NCBI RefSeq assembly: GCF_017355855.1
Contig: NZ_JAFEWD010000006.1
Span: forward strand, 124,001 to 188,000
Length of the DNA: 64,000 bases
From: Pedobacter sp. SYSU D00535
GTDB lineage: Bacteria; Bacteroidota; Bacteroidia; Sphingobacteriales; Sphingobacteriaceae
Reading direction: 5' to 3'
Shown: positions 54,580-63,552 of the stretch, one piece after another
How positions within the stretch are numbered: the stretch's first letter is position 1
How the letters are laid out: each line of letters begins with the position of its first letter
The notes under the pieces: model-generated
What the model was told of the DNA's origin: nothing
The model's input: the letters and a program-made list of their open reading frames with translations, nothing else
The model's database searches: none
Translations under genes and position numbers: made by a program

Positions 54580-56013
54580 CTATTCGCCGTCTAATGTTCC
54601 TGTTTGATCCTTCAGTTCCAGCAACACTACATTCTCAACGTGCTGAGTATGCGGGAACATATCAACAGGCCTTATTCTTTTTACCTCGTACTTTTCGTTT
54701 AGCAGAGCAATATCCCGCGCCTGCGTAGCCGCATTACAACTTACGTACACAATTTTTGGAGCTTCTATCTCCAGCAGACGGGCTACCACATCGGCATGCA
54801 TACCTGCCCTCGGCGGATCGGTTATCACCACATCTGGCTTGCCATGCTCTTTTACGAAATCGGCAGTCAGAATATCTTTCATATCTCCCGCATAAAACTT
54901 CGTATTGTCAATATTATTTATGCCCGAGTTGATTTTAGCATCTTCAATTGCTGTCGGCACGTATTCAACCCCTACAACTTCTTTTACGTGTTTTGCAACA
55001 AAGTTGGCGATGGTGCCAGCGCCCGTATATAAGTCGTAGACCAATTCGTCACCTTTGAAGTCTGCAAACTGCCGGGTGATCATGTATAACTCATGTGCTT
55101 GTAGCGAGTTCGTTTGGTAAAAAGATTTGGGACCAATTTTGAAAGTAAGGCCTTCCATCTCTTCAAAGATGTAATCCCTGCCCGCAAATACTTCAATCTC
55201 CTGATCAAAAATGGTGTCGTTCTTTTTTTGGTTAATAATGTACAGGAGGGAAGTAACCGCCGGGAAGCGTTCCTGGATAAATCTCATCACTTTCTCCACC
55301 TGTCCTTCTTCAGGATAAGCAAACACGACGATCACCATCAGTTCGCCGGTAGTGCTGGTCCGAATAATGAGATTTCGTAAAGCACCTTCGTGAGCGCGCA
55401 GGTCGTAAAAAGAAATGTTTTGCTCGAGGGCAAAATCCCTCACACTATTCCTTATCTCGTTGGAAGGATTGCTTTGGAGGTAGCAGGTTTCAATATTCAG
55501 GATTTTATCGAAACGAAGTGGCACGTGGAAGCCCAGCGCATTCATCTGATGATCTTCAGTAGACTGCATGTCCTGATCGGTTAACCAGCGCTTATTCGAG
55601 AATGTATATTCAAGTTTGTTGCGGTAATATCTGGTTTCAAATGAAGGTAAGATCGGCTCTATACCGGAGGTATCTACTTTCCCCAGTCGTTCCAGCGCAT
55701 TAGTAACACTCTTTTGTTTATAAAGCATTTGCGCATCATAAGTCATGTGCTGCCACTTACAGCCACCACAAACACCAAAATGAGGACAAAAGGGCTCTGT
55801 CCGGTGCTCCGAAGGCTTCAGCAGCTCCGTAACCTTCGCCTCCGCAAAATTCTTTTTCTTACGCAGCAGTTCAACATTTACCACATCACCGGGAACGGCT
55901 TTCTCGATGAAAAGCACCAGCTCTTCTGATTTTCCTACTCCTTTTCCCTCTTCTGCTATATCGATAACGCTAATATTCTGTAAATGCTTTTTATCTGCCG
56001 GAATTCTCTTCAT
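54580..56013 (-). CDS. rlmD: 23S rRNA (uracil-C5)-methyltransferase RlmD
   Basis: Methylates a uracil in 23S rRNA using SAM. The 477-aa protein has an N-terminal TRAM domain, the iron-sulfur Cys residues in 'CPHFGVCGGCKWQHM', the SAM motif 'VYDLYTGAGTIANFVA', 'VITDPPRAGMH' and the catalytic Cys in 'IVYVSCNAATQARD'. Other RlmCD-type specificities are possible. It ends in the same unit as the hypothetical gene at 54181-54573. Confidence 0.92.
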   Translation of the reverse strand: MKRIPADKKHLQNISVIDIAEEGKGVGKSEELVLFIEKAVPGDVVNVELLRKKKNFAEAKVTELLKPSEHRTEPFCPHFGVCGGCKWQHMTYDAQMLYKQKSVTNALERLGKVDTSGIEPILPSFETRYYRNKLEYTFSNKRWLTDQDMQSTEDHQMNALGFHVPLRFDKILNIETCYLQSNPSNEIRNSVRDFALEQNISFYDLRAHEGALRNLIIRTSTTGELMVIVVFAYPEEGQVEKVMRFIQERFPAVTSLLYIINQKKNDTIFDQEIEVFAGRDYIFEEMEGLTFKIGPKSFYQTNSLQAHELYMITRQFADFKGDELVYDLYTGAGTIANFVAKHVKEVVGVEYVPTAIEDAKINSGINNIDNTKFYAGDMKDILTADFVKEHGKPDVVITDPPRAGMHADVVARLLEIEAPKIVYVSCNAATQARDIALLNEKYEVKRIRPVDMFPHTQHVENVVLLELKDQTGTLDGE

Positions 56014-56103
56014 TTGCCGGCAAAATTAAGGTAAATTTTAATGAGAATTCTTTGTTTTTTGTCTGATTAATCTGCTCTCCACCGCTTTTTCTTGAGCACT
56101 CCG

Positions 56104-56211
56104 CTAGCAAAAGAAACGCAGGATGGCAGAAAGAAAACCAGTGATATGGAAGTTCATACAATCGAATGTTTCTTCGATTTTGTCTGAAAAGTCTGCTAGT
56201 TCTCTGTTCAT
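56104..56211 (-). CDS. possible 35-aa peptide with strong Shine-Dalgarno
   Basis: ATG (56209-56211) to TAG (56104-56106), starting MNRELADFSDKIEETFD with a hydrophobic end 'ITGFLSAILRFFC'. AAGGAGG (56220-56226) stands 8 bases before the ATG, a near-perfect site that is rare in this genome. A 10-bp palindrome (56245-56270) lies just upstream. The gene is between tetR and rlmD on their strand. It may be a small membrane-active peptide; a 7-bp inverted repeat inside (56160-56179) also allows a structured RNA. Confidence 0.45.
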   Translation of the reverse strand: MNRELADFSDKIEETFDCMNFHITGFLSAILRFFC

Positions 56212-56219
56212 GATGGTTT

Positions 56220-56226
56220 CCTCCTT
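56220..56226 (-). promoter_or_regulatory. Shine-Dalgarno AAGGAGG before the 35-aa ORF
   Basis: Seven bases complementary to the 16S 3' end, 8 bases from the ATG. It decides the choice of start for this small ORF. Confidence 0.5.
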
Positions 56227-56244
56227 ATCTCTTAATAACAGATT

Positions 56245-56270
56245 TTATACCAAAAACTTATTTGGTATAA
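56245..56270. promoter_or_regulatory. palindrome upstream of the 35-aa ORF, operator candidate
   Basis: TTATACCAAA (56245-56254) and TTTGGTATAA (56261-56270) are a perfect 10-bp inverted repeat with a 6-base centre, ending 19 bases after the tetR stop. Its size and symmetry fit a TetR operator; it could also be a hairpin between the two genes. Confidence 0.45.
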
Positions 56271-56289
56271 GGGTTTAAGGAGAAAAACG

Positions 56290-56865
56290 CTAGATGGCTG
56301 CCTTTACCAGGTAGGGTAGGATATCTTTATGGAAGCTCACGAAGTTCTTCCGCACGTCGGATTCGCTCACGGAAGTAAAGGCAAAAGAAAAGACGATGCT
56401 TTTGCTGGCTTTAATGAGGAAGCTTAGCTTGTCGATACTTATAGCCTCGACCTTGTACAAGTGCGTCTCCAGAAAGGATTGAATCAGCAAGGCCTCAAGA
56501 TCGTCGGATAGAATCTTAAGGAACTCCTGCGAATTGGTGTTTTCGCGGATGAAGTCCCAGCCGATGAACTCATTACAAACGGCGTAAGAGAGACGGCTCG
56601 TTTTCAGGATGAGGTTACTCAGATAAATCTCTTTATTGGTTTCCTCGTTGGTGTTTTCGATAATTTCATTAACACTGATGCGAATATAATCCATCAGGAT
56701 TGTATGAAGCAGTACCTCCTTGCTATCAAAATACTTGTAAATGGTCGCCTTGGCAATTTTCGCTTTTTTGGCGATTTCATTCACACTTGTTTTATGGTAG
56801 CCGTACTTTCTGAAAAGCTCCTGTGCTGCCCGGATAATACTCTCTCTTATTTTATCCACTTCCAT
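56290..56865 (-). CDS. TetR family transcriptional regulator
   Basis: The 191-aa protein has the TetR helix-turn-helix at residues 8-50 ('RESIIRAAQELFRKYGYHKT' and 'SVNEIAKKAKIAKATIYKYF'), then a divergent ligand-binding domain. It lies 3 bases downstream of the Rieske-like lipoprotein gene on the same strand and upstream of the palindrome and the 35-aa ORF. The likely targets are its own neighbourhood; the ligand is unknown. Confidence 0.9.
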   Translation of the reverse strand: MEVDKIRESIIRAAQELFRKYGYHKTSVNEIAKKAKIAKATIYKYFDSKEVLLHTILMDYIRISVNEIIENTNEETNKEIYLSNLILKTSRLSYAVCNEFIGWDFIRENTNSQEFLKILSDDLEALLIQSFLETHLYKVEAISIDKLSFLIKASKSIVFSFAFTSVSESDVRKNFVSFHKDILPYLVKAAI

Positions 56866-56868
56866 AGG

Positions 56869-57288
56869 CTAGTTTGTTACGTGCAATTGAGAGTTATTAC
56901 TGATGCTGACACTGTACTGCTTCAAAGGTCGTTTTGCTGGTGCCTTAACCGGTGCTCCGTCAAACAGGGAAAATTTTGCACCACTGCATGGATCGGTGAC
57001 TGTCAGGTTAGGATTGTCCAGGGTGACTGCACAACGCTGTTCGGGATTTACAGAGCTGCAACGGTCGTAGGCCACGATGGCTCCGTCTGCCCTCTTGTAA
57101 AGGATGAGACCTGCTACCCCATATCCGTTAATTACTACTGCTCCACCCGCGCTGTTGAGGGCACTAAGGCTCGGATTCTGCAAAAAAGCGCTGAAATTAA
57201 CCGGAACATCGGGGATTCTTCCCTCGTCATCTTTGCTACAGGCGGAAAATACGAGTACCGAGAATAAGAGCAGTGTGATATATTTCAT
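56869..57288 (-). CDS. Rieske-like lipoprotein lacking cluster histidines
   Basis: The 139-aa protein has a lipoprotein signal ending at Cys17 (SAC). Its C-terminal half aligns with the Rieske fold: 'YDRCSSVNPEQRCAVTLDNP', 'TDPCSGAKFSLFDGAPVKAP' and 'AKRPLKQYSV'. In a true Rieske domain the two blocks read C-x-H and C-x-x-H; here both His are missing, though Cys remain. It therefore probably binds no [2Fe-2S] cluster, and the Cys may form disulfides. It is 2 bases from pheS and 3 from tetR, probably one operon. Confidence 0.7.
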   Translation of the reverse strand: MKYITLLLFSVLVFSACSKDDEGRIPDVPVNFSAFLQNPSLSALNSAGGAVVINGYGVAGLILYKRADGAIVAYDRCSSVNPEQRCAVTLDNPNLTVTDPCSGAKFSLFDGAPVKAPAKRPLKQYSVSISNNSQLHVTN

Positions 57289-57290
57289 TA

Positions 57291-58325
57291 TCAGATTAAT
57301 TCAGATTGGAATTGCTTCAAGAAGCGAATGTCGTTCTCTGAAAATAAACGTAAATCCTTGATCTGATATTTTAAGTTGGTGATTCGTTCTATTCCCATTC
57401 CGAAAGCGAAACCGGTGTATTTCTTACTATCGATGCCGCAGTTTTCCAACACATTCGGATCCACCATGCCACAGCCTAAGATCTCCACCCAACCGCTACC
57501 TTTACACATCTGGCAACCTGCGCCTTTGCAAATAGAACAGGAAATATCCATTTCAGCAGAAGGTTCTGTAAATGGGAAGTAGGAAGGACGGAATCTTACT
57601 TTTGTCCCCTCGCCGTAGAGTTCCTGCACGAAATAAAATAAGGTCTGCTTCAGATCCGCGAAAGAAACGTTTTCATCTACATACAAGCCTTCCACCTGGT
57701 GGAAGAAGCAATGCGCCCTTGCAGAGATCGCCTCGTTCCGGTAAACCCGTCCTGGCATAATTGCACGGAACGGTGGCTTACCATTTTCCATCATCCGCAC
57801 CTGAACAGAGGAAGTGTGCGTACGTAAAGCGATATCGCCGTTTTCTGCATCCTTCTTGATGAAGAAGGTATCCTGCATGTCTCTTGCCGGATGCTCTTCC
57901 GGAAAGTTAAGGGCAGAGAAGTTATGCCAGTCGTCTTCGATCTCGGGTCCTTCGGCTACGGTAAAGCCCAGTTTTTTAAAGATCTCGATAATCTCTTTCC
58001 TCACTAACGACAGCGGATGTCTTGAACCGATCTCAAAGCCTTCCCCGGGAAGGGTAAGATCCAGCTGCGGACCGCTGTTCTGCGCCCCTGATTCAAATTG
58101 TTCTTTGTAGGATTGATGCTTCTCCTCTGCAAGCTTTTTAAACTCGTTCAGCACTTTCCCCAATACCCGTTTTTCTTCAGGAGATACTGTTTTGAATTCG
58201 TCAAAAAGATCTTTAATAATGCCCTTCGTGCCCAGGAACTTAATCCTGAATGCCTCTAGCTCATCAGCACTTTTAGGTTCAAAAGCATTTATTTCTGAAG
58301 TATACTGAGATAATTTTTCTTGCAT
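57291..58325 (-). CDS. pheS: phenylalanyl-tRNA synthetase alpha subunit
   Basis: Charges tRNA-Phe together with PheT. The start at 'MQEKLSQYTSEINAFEPKS' gives 344 aa with the N-terminal coiled coil, then 'RHPLSLVRKEIIEIFKKLGF', 'RTHTSSVQVRMME', 'FHQVEGLYVDENVSF', 'FRPSYFPFTEPSAEMDI' and motif 3 'GFAFGMGIERI'. Upstream in-frame starts would lie beyond the promoter box. It seems to head the pheS, lipoprotein, tetR series; pheT is not in the window. Confidence 0.96.
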   Translation of the reverse strand: MQEKLSQYTSEINAFEPKSADELEAFRIKFLGTKGIIKDLFDEFKTVSPEEKRVLGKVLNEFKKLAEEKHQSYKEQFESGAQNSGPQLDLTLPGEGFEIGSRHPLSLVRKEIIEIFKKLGFTVAEGPEIEDDWHNFSALNFPEEHPARDMQDTFFIKKDAENGDIALRTHTSSVQVRMMENGKPPFRAIMPGRVYRNEAISARAHCFFHQVEGLYVDENVSFADLKQTLFYFVQELYGEGTKVRFRPSYFPFTEPSAEMDISCSICKGAGCQMCKGSGWVEILGCGMVDPNVLENCGIDSKKYTGFAFGMGIERITNLKYQIKDLRLFSENDIRFLKQFQSELI

Positions 58326-58741
58326 GGATATTTGTGTTTCTAGATCCCTTGTCAAGGTCGCGACAATATTCCGCGAAATTAGGAACAATTAATAAAATTA
58401 TTGGCCTCTTCTTTAAATTACTCCCACTTTCCACCCAATCATTCAAGAGGTTCTAAGGGCCTGATCGGAATGCTGCCCGTACTTACGGCTATTCTAATGC
58501 TTTAAGCTGCTTCAAGAACGCTGCAATATTTTGAACTATTCTTCCCCACCCACCACAATCATCCCCCAAAGCTGATTAGTTGGTTATCACTCAATTGATC
58601 CAGCTTCTTCGATGTCTGTAAGCTTTTTTATCGAATCCACAGACTTTCCTCGCTTCGATAGAAAACTCTTTATAACACATTATAGTTGTTTGACGTTAAA
58701 ACATTTTATAGAGAAATACTTTTTTAGGGTAACTGCATTTG
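58326..58741. other. 416-base divergent region between pheS and the DUF5686 gene
   Basis: It holds a pheS -7 box on the minus strand (58374-58381). I see no ORF, RNA gene or strong inverted repeat in the rest. Confidence 0.5.
58374..58381 (-). promoter_or_regulatory. -7 box before pheS
   Basis: TAATTTCG on the minus strand, one base from the TAnnTTTG consensus, 48 bases before the ATG. Confidence 0.4.
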
Positions 58742-61174
58742 ATGGTCAAACACCTAATTGTTTTTTTACTAACCATTTCTTACGCTTTTTCGCAGGAGAG
58801 TTTCGAAGTATCAGGGAGAATTTCTGATATGAAGGGGGATGCTGTGCCCTTTGCGTCTGTATATGTTAAGTACAGTTCCCTAAGTACCATGGCAAATGAA
58901 CACGGGTATTATTACCTCCGGCTGCCCAAAGGTACACATACGCTGGCTTTTCGTTACGTTGGGTATAAGCAGGAGGAGCGACTGGTTCAACTAGATACCA
59001 GTGCCGTACTGGATGTCAGAATGGCTCCGGATGTCTATGAACTTAAGGAGGTGAACATCGGGAAGAAGGGAGACCCTTCTTACAAGATGATAAGAAACGT
59101 TATTACGAACCGCAAATATTTGAGAGAGTTTCCATCTTACACCTGCGATGTATACACAAAGGGGGTGCAAAAGCTGATCAAGGCACCTAAAAAGATGTTA
59201 GGACAAGATGTTGCCAGCACCTTGAAACTGGACTCTAACCGGCGGGGCATTATCTATCAGTCAGAAACAAAATCGCAGTTCTACTTCCAATACCCCGAGC
59301 TGAAGGAGATTATGCTCGCCTCAAAAGTGGCGGGCGACAGGGAGGGGTTTAGTTTCAACCGCGCCCTTGATCTGCAGGTTAATTTGTATCACAACCTCAT
59401 CCAGTGGAAGGCCTGGGGCAATCAAAGTTTCGTTTCGCCGGTAGCCGACAATGCTTTCAGCTTTTATACTTACCAACTCATCGGCTCGAGTACGATTAGC
59501 GGCCATCTTATCCACAAGATCAAAATCACCCCTAAGTCCAGATTTGATCCGGCTTTTACAGGCTATATTTATTTAGTGGGGGACGACTGGCGCATTTACA
59601 GTGTCGATCTCACCCTGACGAAAGATGCCCGGATTAATTTTGTAGATACCTTACAGATAAGTCAGCAATTCAGTTTAGTGGACAGCACACACTGGCTGCC
59701 TTCGGATATCACCTTTCGGTTTAAGGGGAAAGTGTTAGGATTCGAGTTTGCGGGTTACTATACGGGTCTTTACAGTAATTATAATACAAATCCAAAATTT
59801 CCCGAGGGCTTGTTTAATCAGGCGATCATGGAAATTCCCCGGGATGTAAATCAAAAAGACAGCGAATGGTGGTCGCTTAATCGTCCAATCCCCCTTACCG
59901 ATGAGGAGGAGTGGAACTACCGGGTGAAGGACAGTCTGGAGCAAAAAACGCAGTCGAAAGTTTATCTCGACTCGGTGCAGAAAGAGCGGAATAAGTTTAA
60001 ACCCGTCAGATTTGCCACCACCGGTTATACGCTTAATAATTTTGCTAAGAAGAGTTACTGGTATTTTTATCCCCTTAACAATACGCTCTTCTATAACCCG
60101 AATGATAAGTGGGGCTTCGACTTTCGCACCTATTACAATAAGCAGTACGGCTACAAGAGATCGTTGGAATTTGAGCCCAATATCCGTTACAGTTCCGGGA
60201 AGAAATCGCTTAATATGAATGCCGAACTGACTTATCGTACCGACACGTTACGCCATCAAAGTTTTACTTTACGTGGAGGAAGTGACTTCCTGAACTTGAA
60301 TAATCGGGGCACCATCAACTTGTTTTACAATACCCTAACGTCCCTGTTTGAGGGTAAAAACTATTTGATGCTCTATAAATCCAACTTTGCTTCCTTCAGC
60401 GCTCAAACCGAATTGTGGGATGGCTTTCTAATTACGGGCGGAGTAGAAGCTGCCCGGCGGTTTCCACTTCGAAACAGTGCCAATAATCCCATATTCGCTA
60501 ACGCTATTCGGAATTTGTATAATGAGGACCTTGCCTCAGACCTTGCCAACGAGTTGTTTCCGGTGAACAACGCTTTCAGTGTAGAGACAAAGCTTTCCTA
60601 TACCTACGGTCAACGATACACCCGCCGGCCGGATGGCAAGATCTACGAAGCGCCCCGTTTCCCAACCCTTAAAGTAACCTATCGAAAAGGAATTCCCGGA
60701 CCGTTCAGGTCAGTAGTGAATTACGATTTCGTTTCTGCGGATTTATATCAGGATAAGATTAAGACCGGTTTGTTGGGTTATAGCTCCTTTTATTTATCCA
60801 CCGGCAAATTTTTAAATACAAGGTCTTTGTTCTATCCCGATATCAGACACTTCTCCGGAAATCAAACAGCCGTTTATAACCCCATCTTTCCCAACTTCCA
60901 CTTCCTTGATTATTACTCTTATGCTACGGATCAGCGGTATTACGAAGCTCATTACGAGCATAATTTTTCAGGCATGTTTTTGAAGCGGATTCCTTTGATC
61001 CGAAAACTGAAACTGGAAGAGATTATCGGTGGAGCTTATCTTACCCAGCCACAAATAGATTACAAGGAGGCTTATATCGGCTTCCAACGTTTGGTTTTCA
61101 GGTTCGACTATGGATTTTCCTGGCAACCGGGAAACAGGGTGACCCATACCTATCGCCTGTTCTACGGTTTTTGA
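58742..61174 (+). CDS. DUF5686-type outer-membrane protein with CarboxypepD_reg domain
   Basis: The 810-aa protein has a signal peptide ending 'TISYAFSQE', then a carboxypeptidase-regulatory-like beta-sandwich at about residues 20-100 ('DAVPFASVYVKYSS', 'YLRLPKGTHTLAFRYVGYK'). A long region rich in Tyr, Phe and alternating strands follows. It resembles a beta-barrel of the DUF5686 family, which is widespread in Bacteroidota, and ends in a Phe ('YRLFYGF') as outer-membrane barrels do. The ATG at 58742 is preferred over the in-frame TTG before it. Cargo or partner is unknown. Confidence 0.8.
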   Translation: MVKHLIVFLLTISYAFSQESFEVSGRISDMKGDAVPFASVYVKYSSLSTMANEHGYYYLRLPKGTHTLAFRYVGYKQEERLVQLDTSAVLDVRMAPDVYELKEVNIGKKGDPSYKMIRNVITNRKYLREFPSYTCDVYTKGVQKLIKAPKKMLGQDVASTLKLDSNRRGIIYQSETKSQFYFQYPELKEIMLASKVAGDREGFSFNRALDLQVNLYHNLIQWKAWGNQSFVSPVADNAFSFYTYQLIGSSTISGHLIHKIKITPKSRFDPAFTGYIYLVGDDWRIYSVDLTLTKDARINFVDTLQISQQFSLVDSTHWLPSDITFRFKGKVLGFEFAGYYTGLYSNYNTNPKFPEGLFNQAIMEIPRDVNQKDSEWWSLNRPIPLTDEEEWNYRVKDSLEQKTQSKVYLDSVQKERNKFKPVRFATTGYTLNNFAKKSYWYFYPLNNTLFYNPNDKWGFDFRTYYNKQYGYKRSLEFEPNIRYSSGKKSLNMNAELTYRTDTLRHQSFTLRGGSDFLNLNNRGTINLFYNTLTSLFEGKNYLMLYKSNFASFSAQTELWDGFLITGGVEAARRFPLRNSANNPIFANAIRNLYNEDLASDLANELFPVNNAFSVETKLSYTYGQRYTRRPDGKIYEAPRFPTLKVTYRKGIPGPFRSVVNYDFVSADLYQDKIKTGLLGYSSFYLSTGKFLNTRSLFYPDIRHFSGNQTAVYNPIFPNFHFLDYYSYATDQRYYEAHYEHNFSGMFLKRIPLIRKLKLEEIIGGAYLTQPQIDYKEAYIGFQRLVFRFDYGFSWQPGNRVTHTYRLFYGF

Positions 61175-61340
61175 CATTTTCTATAGCTATTTTGTCTGAT
61201 TCCTTTTCTGAATTACCCTGAAAGTACTGAAAGTTATCCTGAAATTGTCTTGATGTTAAGAATTTGTTAAGCCAAGGTGATCCTTTCGTTAAAACTATGT
61301 TTTTGTTCATCTCAAATTTATTTTAAGTTAATACGAATAG

Positions 61341-61348
61341 TAATTTCG
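61341..61348 (+). promoter_or_regulatory. -7 box before the porin gene
   Basis: TAATTTCG lies 12 bases before the ATG at 61361, which supports that start over the GTG at 61277. Confidence 0.45.
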
Positions 61349-61360
61349 CGGCTTCAAATT

Positions 61361-62620
61361 ATGTTGATGAGAGCAAAAATTAGATTCGTAGCTATACTGA
61401 TCCTCAGTTCAATAGCTACTTTCTCTTACGCGGAGGAAGTTCAGCCGGATTCCACAAAGAGAGACACCCTACAAAAGCCGGATGCCGTTAAGAGTGCCGA
61501 AAAAAAGTCTGAATGGTACGAGAAAATTAGCATTCGTGGCTACGTACAGGTGCGGTACAATCAATTATTAGAAACCAACCCTAATTTAACCTGTGACCAG
61601 TGTGATCGATCCATGGGTGGTAACGGTGGTTTTTTCCTCCGGCGGATTCGGGTCATCTTCTCCGGCCAATTGAGTGAAAGAATGTATTTCTACGTTCAGC
61701 CCGATTTTGCTTCTTCTCCTGACGGCACTAACCTTCAGTTTGCCCAGATCCGTGATGCTTATTTTGATCTGGGTTTGGATAAAAATAACGAGTTCCGCTT
61801 CCGCATCGGGCAGAGTAAAGTTCCATACGGGTTTGAGAACATGCAGTCGAGCCAGAACCGCTTGCCTTTAGATAGAAATGATGCTTTGAACAGTTCGCTA
61901 AGCAATGAACGTGACCTGGGCGTGTTCTTTTACTGGGCGCCCAAAGAAACAAGGAAGCTTTTCTCCTATCTGGTTAGTTCAGGCTTAAAGGGCTCGGGAG
62001 ATTATGGAGTTCTCGGACTGGGTGTATTTAACGGTCAAACGGCCAACCGTAACGAGGCGAATGAGCAGCCGCATTTCGTTGCACGTTTAACCTATCCCGT
62101 TAAAGTGGGAGCAAAGCAAATTATAGAACCGTCTATACAAGCATATACAGGAAAACACGTGATTCAAACGGTAAGCGCCGGGGTAAAGTCGGATAGGCCT
62201 AATAACGAGTTTATTGATGAGCGAGTGGCAGCAACTTTTGTTCTATACCCTCAACCTTTTGGTATCCAGGCGGAGTATAACGTTGGAAGAGGGCCAAAGT
62301 TTAATCCTTCCACAAACACAATTCAGGTACAGGGATTAACAGGCGGATACGTGACAGCAACGTACCAGTTGAAATTTGGCAATCACCTTTTCTTCCCTTT
62401 TAGCAGGTATCATTATTATGATGGCGGTAAGAAGTTCGAACGCGACGCCAGGAGTTACCTGGTAAGGGAGTGGGAGATAGGCACAGAATGGCAGCCCTTT
62501 CGAAACTTCGAATTTGTGGCGATGTATACCATGTCACAGCGGAGGTTTGAAGATGGGTTAAAGCCAGTTAATTTTCAGCGTGGAAATTTACTGAGATTGC
62601 AGGCGCAGCTGAATTTTTAA
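61361..62620 (+). CDS. porin of the OprO/OprP (phosphate-selective) type
   Basis: An outer-membrane beta-barrel porin. From the ATG at 61361 it has 419 aa (a second ATG at 61367 is equally possible) with a signal peptide ending 'ATFSYAEE'. It has 'SIRGYVQVRYNQLLE', 'FFLRRIRVIFSGQLSERMYF', 'FRFRIGQSKVPYGFE' and a C-terminal 'LLRLQAQLNF' ending in Phe. The layout matches the porin O/P family; true phosphate selectivity is not shown by the sequence. Confidence 0.88.
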   Translation: MLMRAKIRFVAILILSSIATFSYAEEVQPDSTKRDTLQKPDAVKSAEKKSEWYEKISIRGYVQVRYNQLLETNPNLTCDQCDRSMGGNGGFFLRRIRVIFSGQLSERMYFYVQPDFASSPDGTNLQFAQIRDAYFDLGLDKNNEFRFRIGQSKVPYGFENMQSSQNRLPLDRNDALNSSLSNERDLGVFFYWAPKETRKLFSYLVSSGLKGSGDYGVLGLGVFNGQTANRNEANEQPHFVARLTYPVKVGAKQIIEPSIQAYTGKHVIQTVSAGVKSDRPNNEFIDERVAATFVLYPQPFGIQAEYNVGRGPKFNPSTNTIQVQGLTGGYVTATYQLKFGNHLFFPFSRYHYYDGGKKFERDARSYLVREWEIGTEWQPFRNFEFVAMYTMSQRRFEDGLKPVNFQRGNLLRLQAQLNF

Positions 62621-62636
62621 AGCGACTGATTGTAAA

Positions 62637-62678
62637 GAGAAAGCCCGCCTCAAAAGAGAGCGGGCTTTCTTATTTTTG
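62637..62678. terminator. terminator after the porin gene
   Basis: GAAAGCCCGC (62639-62648) pairs perfectly over 10 bp with 62660-62669 and is followed by T-rich sequence; a minus-strand reading may serve the convergent gene. Confidence 0.8.
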
Positions 62679-62702
62679 TTTTCCCGATGAACGTGGTGCG
62701 CG

Positions 62703-63359
62703 TTAAACCTGGTCCAGTTCGTTCTTCCTTTGTTTTGTTTTTTTCAGCTGCTTGTACTTGTTAAGGAAGGCTTTATTTGAAATAAGTTCTGACACATTTT
62801 TGTCAAGTGCTTCTAACAACCGCTCGGCCTCTTTAAAAAGTGCATCCAGTTTATTGTCGAGGCTGTTCAGTTCCTCGACCTCCGGATTGTGCTTAATGCA
62901 AACCAGTTTATAAATCTCAATAAGAAGATCCAGGTCTATCAACGTGTCTTCAGAGACAGAAAATCCTAAAGGTCTGTATTTTTTTGCGCGATCAAGAATG
63001 GTAGAACTTCGTTGAATCAATACCGCCTCAGAACTTGCTTTCAACTCGGAGAAGCTGTAATCTACCTCCTTTAGCAATTGCTTATGGCCACCTGCTTTTC
63101 CAAAAGCAACCAGTTTCAGGGCCAGCGTGTAAGCGTTGTTAATTACATTGTAACGCTCTACACTCTCTTTGAGTTCAAGTCCTTTATCGAATCGCTGCTC
63201 CTCATAAAACTGCGTATTCTCAATCGTCGCAATTAAACTGCTTAACTCCTCGAAGGTAAGTACAACCGGTGTGATGGTTTTCCAGACATCATCGAAGGAA
63301 TGGAACAAGCTGGTTACTGCTTTTAAAACTAGCAATTTGTTCTGTTGGACCTGATTCAT
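62703..63359 (-). CDS. helical protein of unknown function
   Basis: The 218-aa protein starts MNQVQQNKLLVLKAVTSLF and is predicted almost wholly alpha-helical with heptad-like Leu/Glu patterns. Examples are 'EELSSLIATIENTQFYEEQ' and 'NSLDNKLDALFKEAERLLE'; the C-terminus is strongly basic ('NKYKQLKKTKQRKNELDQV'). There is no signal peptide or membrane segment. I do not recognise a family. It is divergent from trhO. Confidence 0.65.
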   Translation of the reverse strand: MNQVQQNKLLVLKAVTSLFHSFDDVWKTITPVVLTFEELSSLIATIENTQFYEEQRFDKGLELKESVERYNVINNAYTLALKLVAFGKAGGHKQLLKEVDYSFSELKASSEAVLIQRSSTILDRAKKYRPLGFSVSEDTLIDLDLLIEIYKLVCIKHNPEVEELNSLDNKLDALFKEAERLLEALDKNVSELISNKAFLNKYKQLKKTKQRKNELDQV

Positions 63360-63506
63360 GAATGGAAAATTGGAGATTTATAATTTTTATAAACATAGAA
63401 AAAAAAAATTACCTGTCAAATTGATCTACTTAGTTTGAGCTACTTAGCTCCTAAAGAAGTGGTGTTCATCTAAATATTTGAATACCAGAGGAAATAATTT
63501 ATGATT

Positions 63507-63514
63507 ATCTTTGC
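63507..63514 (+). promoter_or_regulatory. -7 box before trhO
   Basis: TATCTTTG followed by CGGTCC matches the -7 consensus and the ribosomal-promoter downstream pattern; it lies 38 bases before the ATG. Confidence 0.55.
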
Positions 63515-63552
63515 GGTCCATTTAACGCTGTTTGAAGCAGTATCGATGAATT

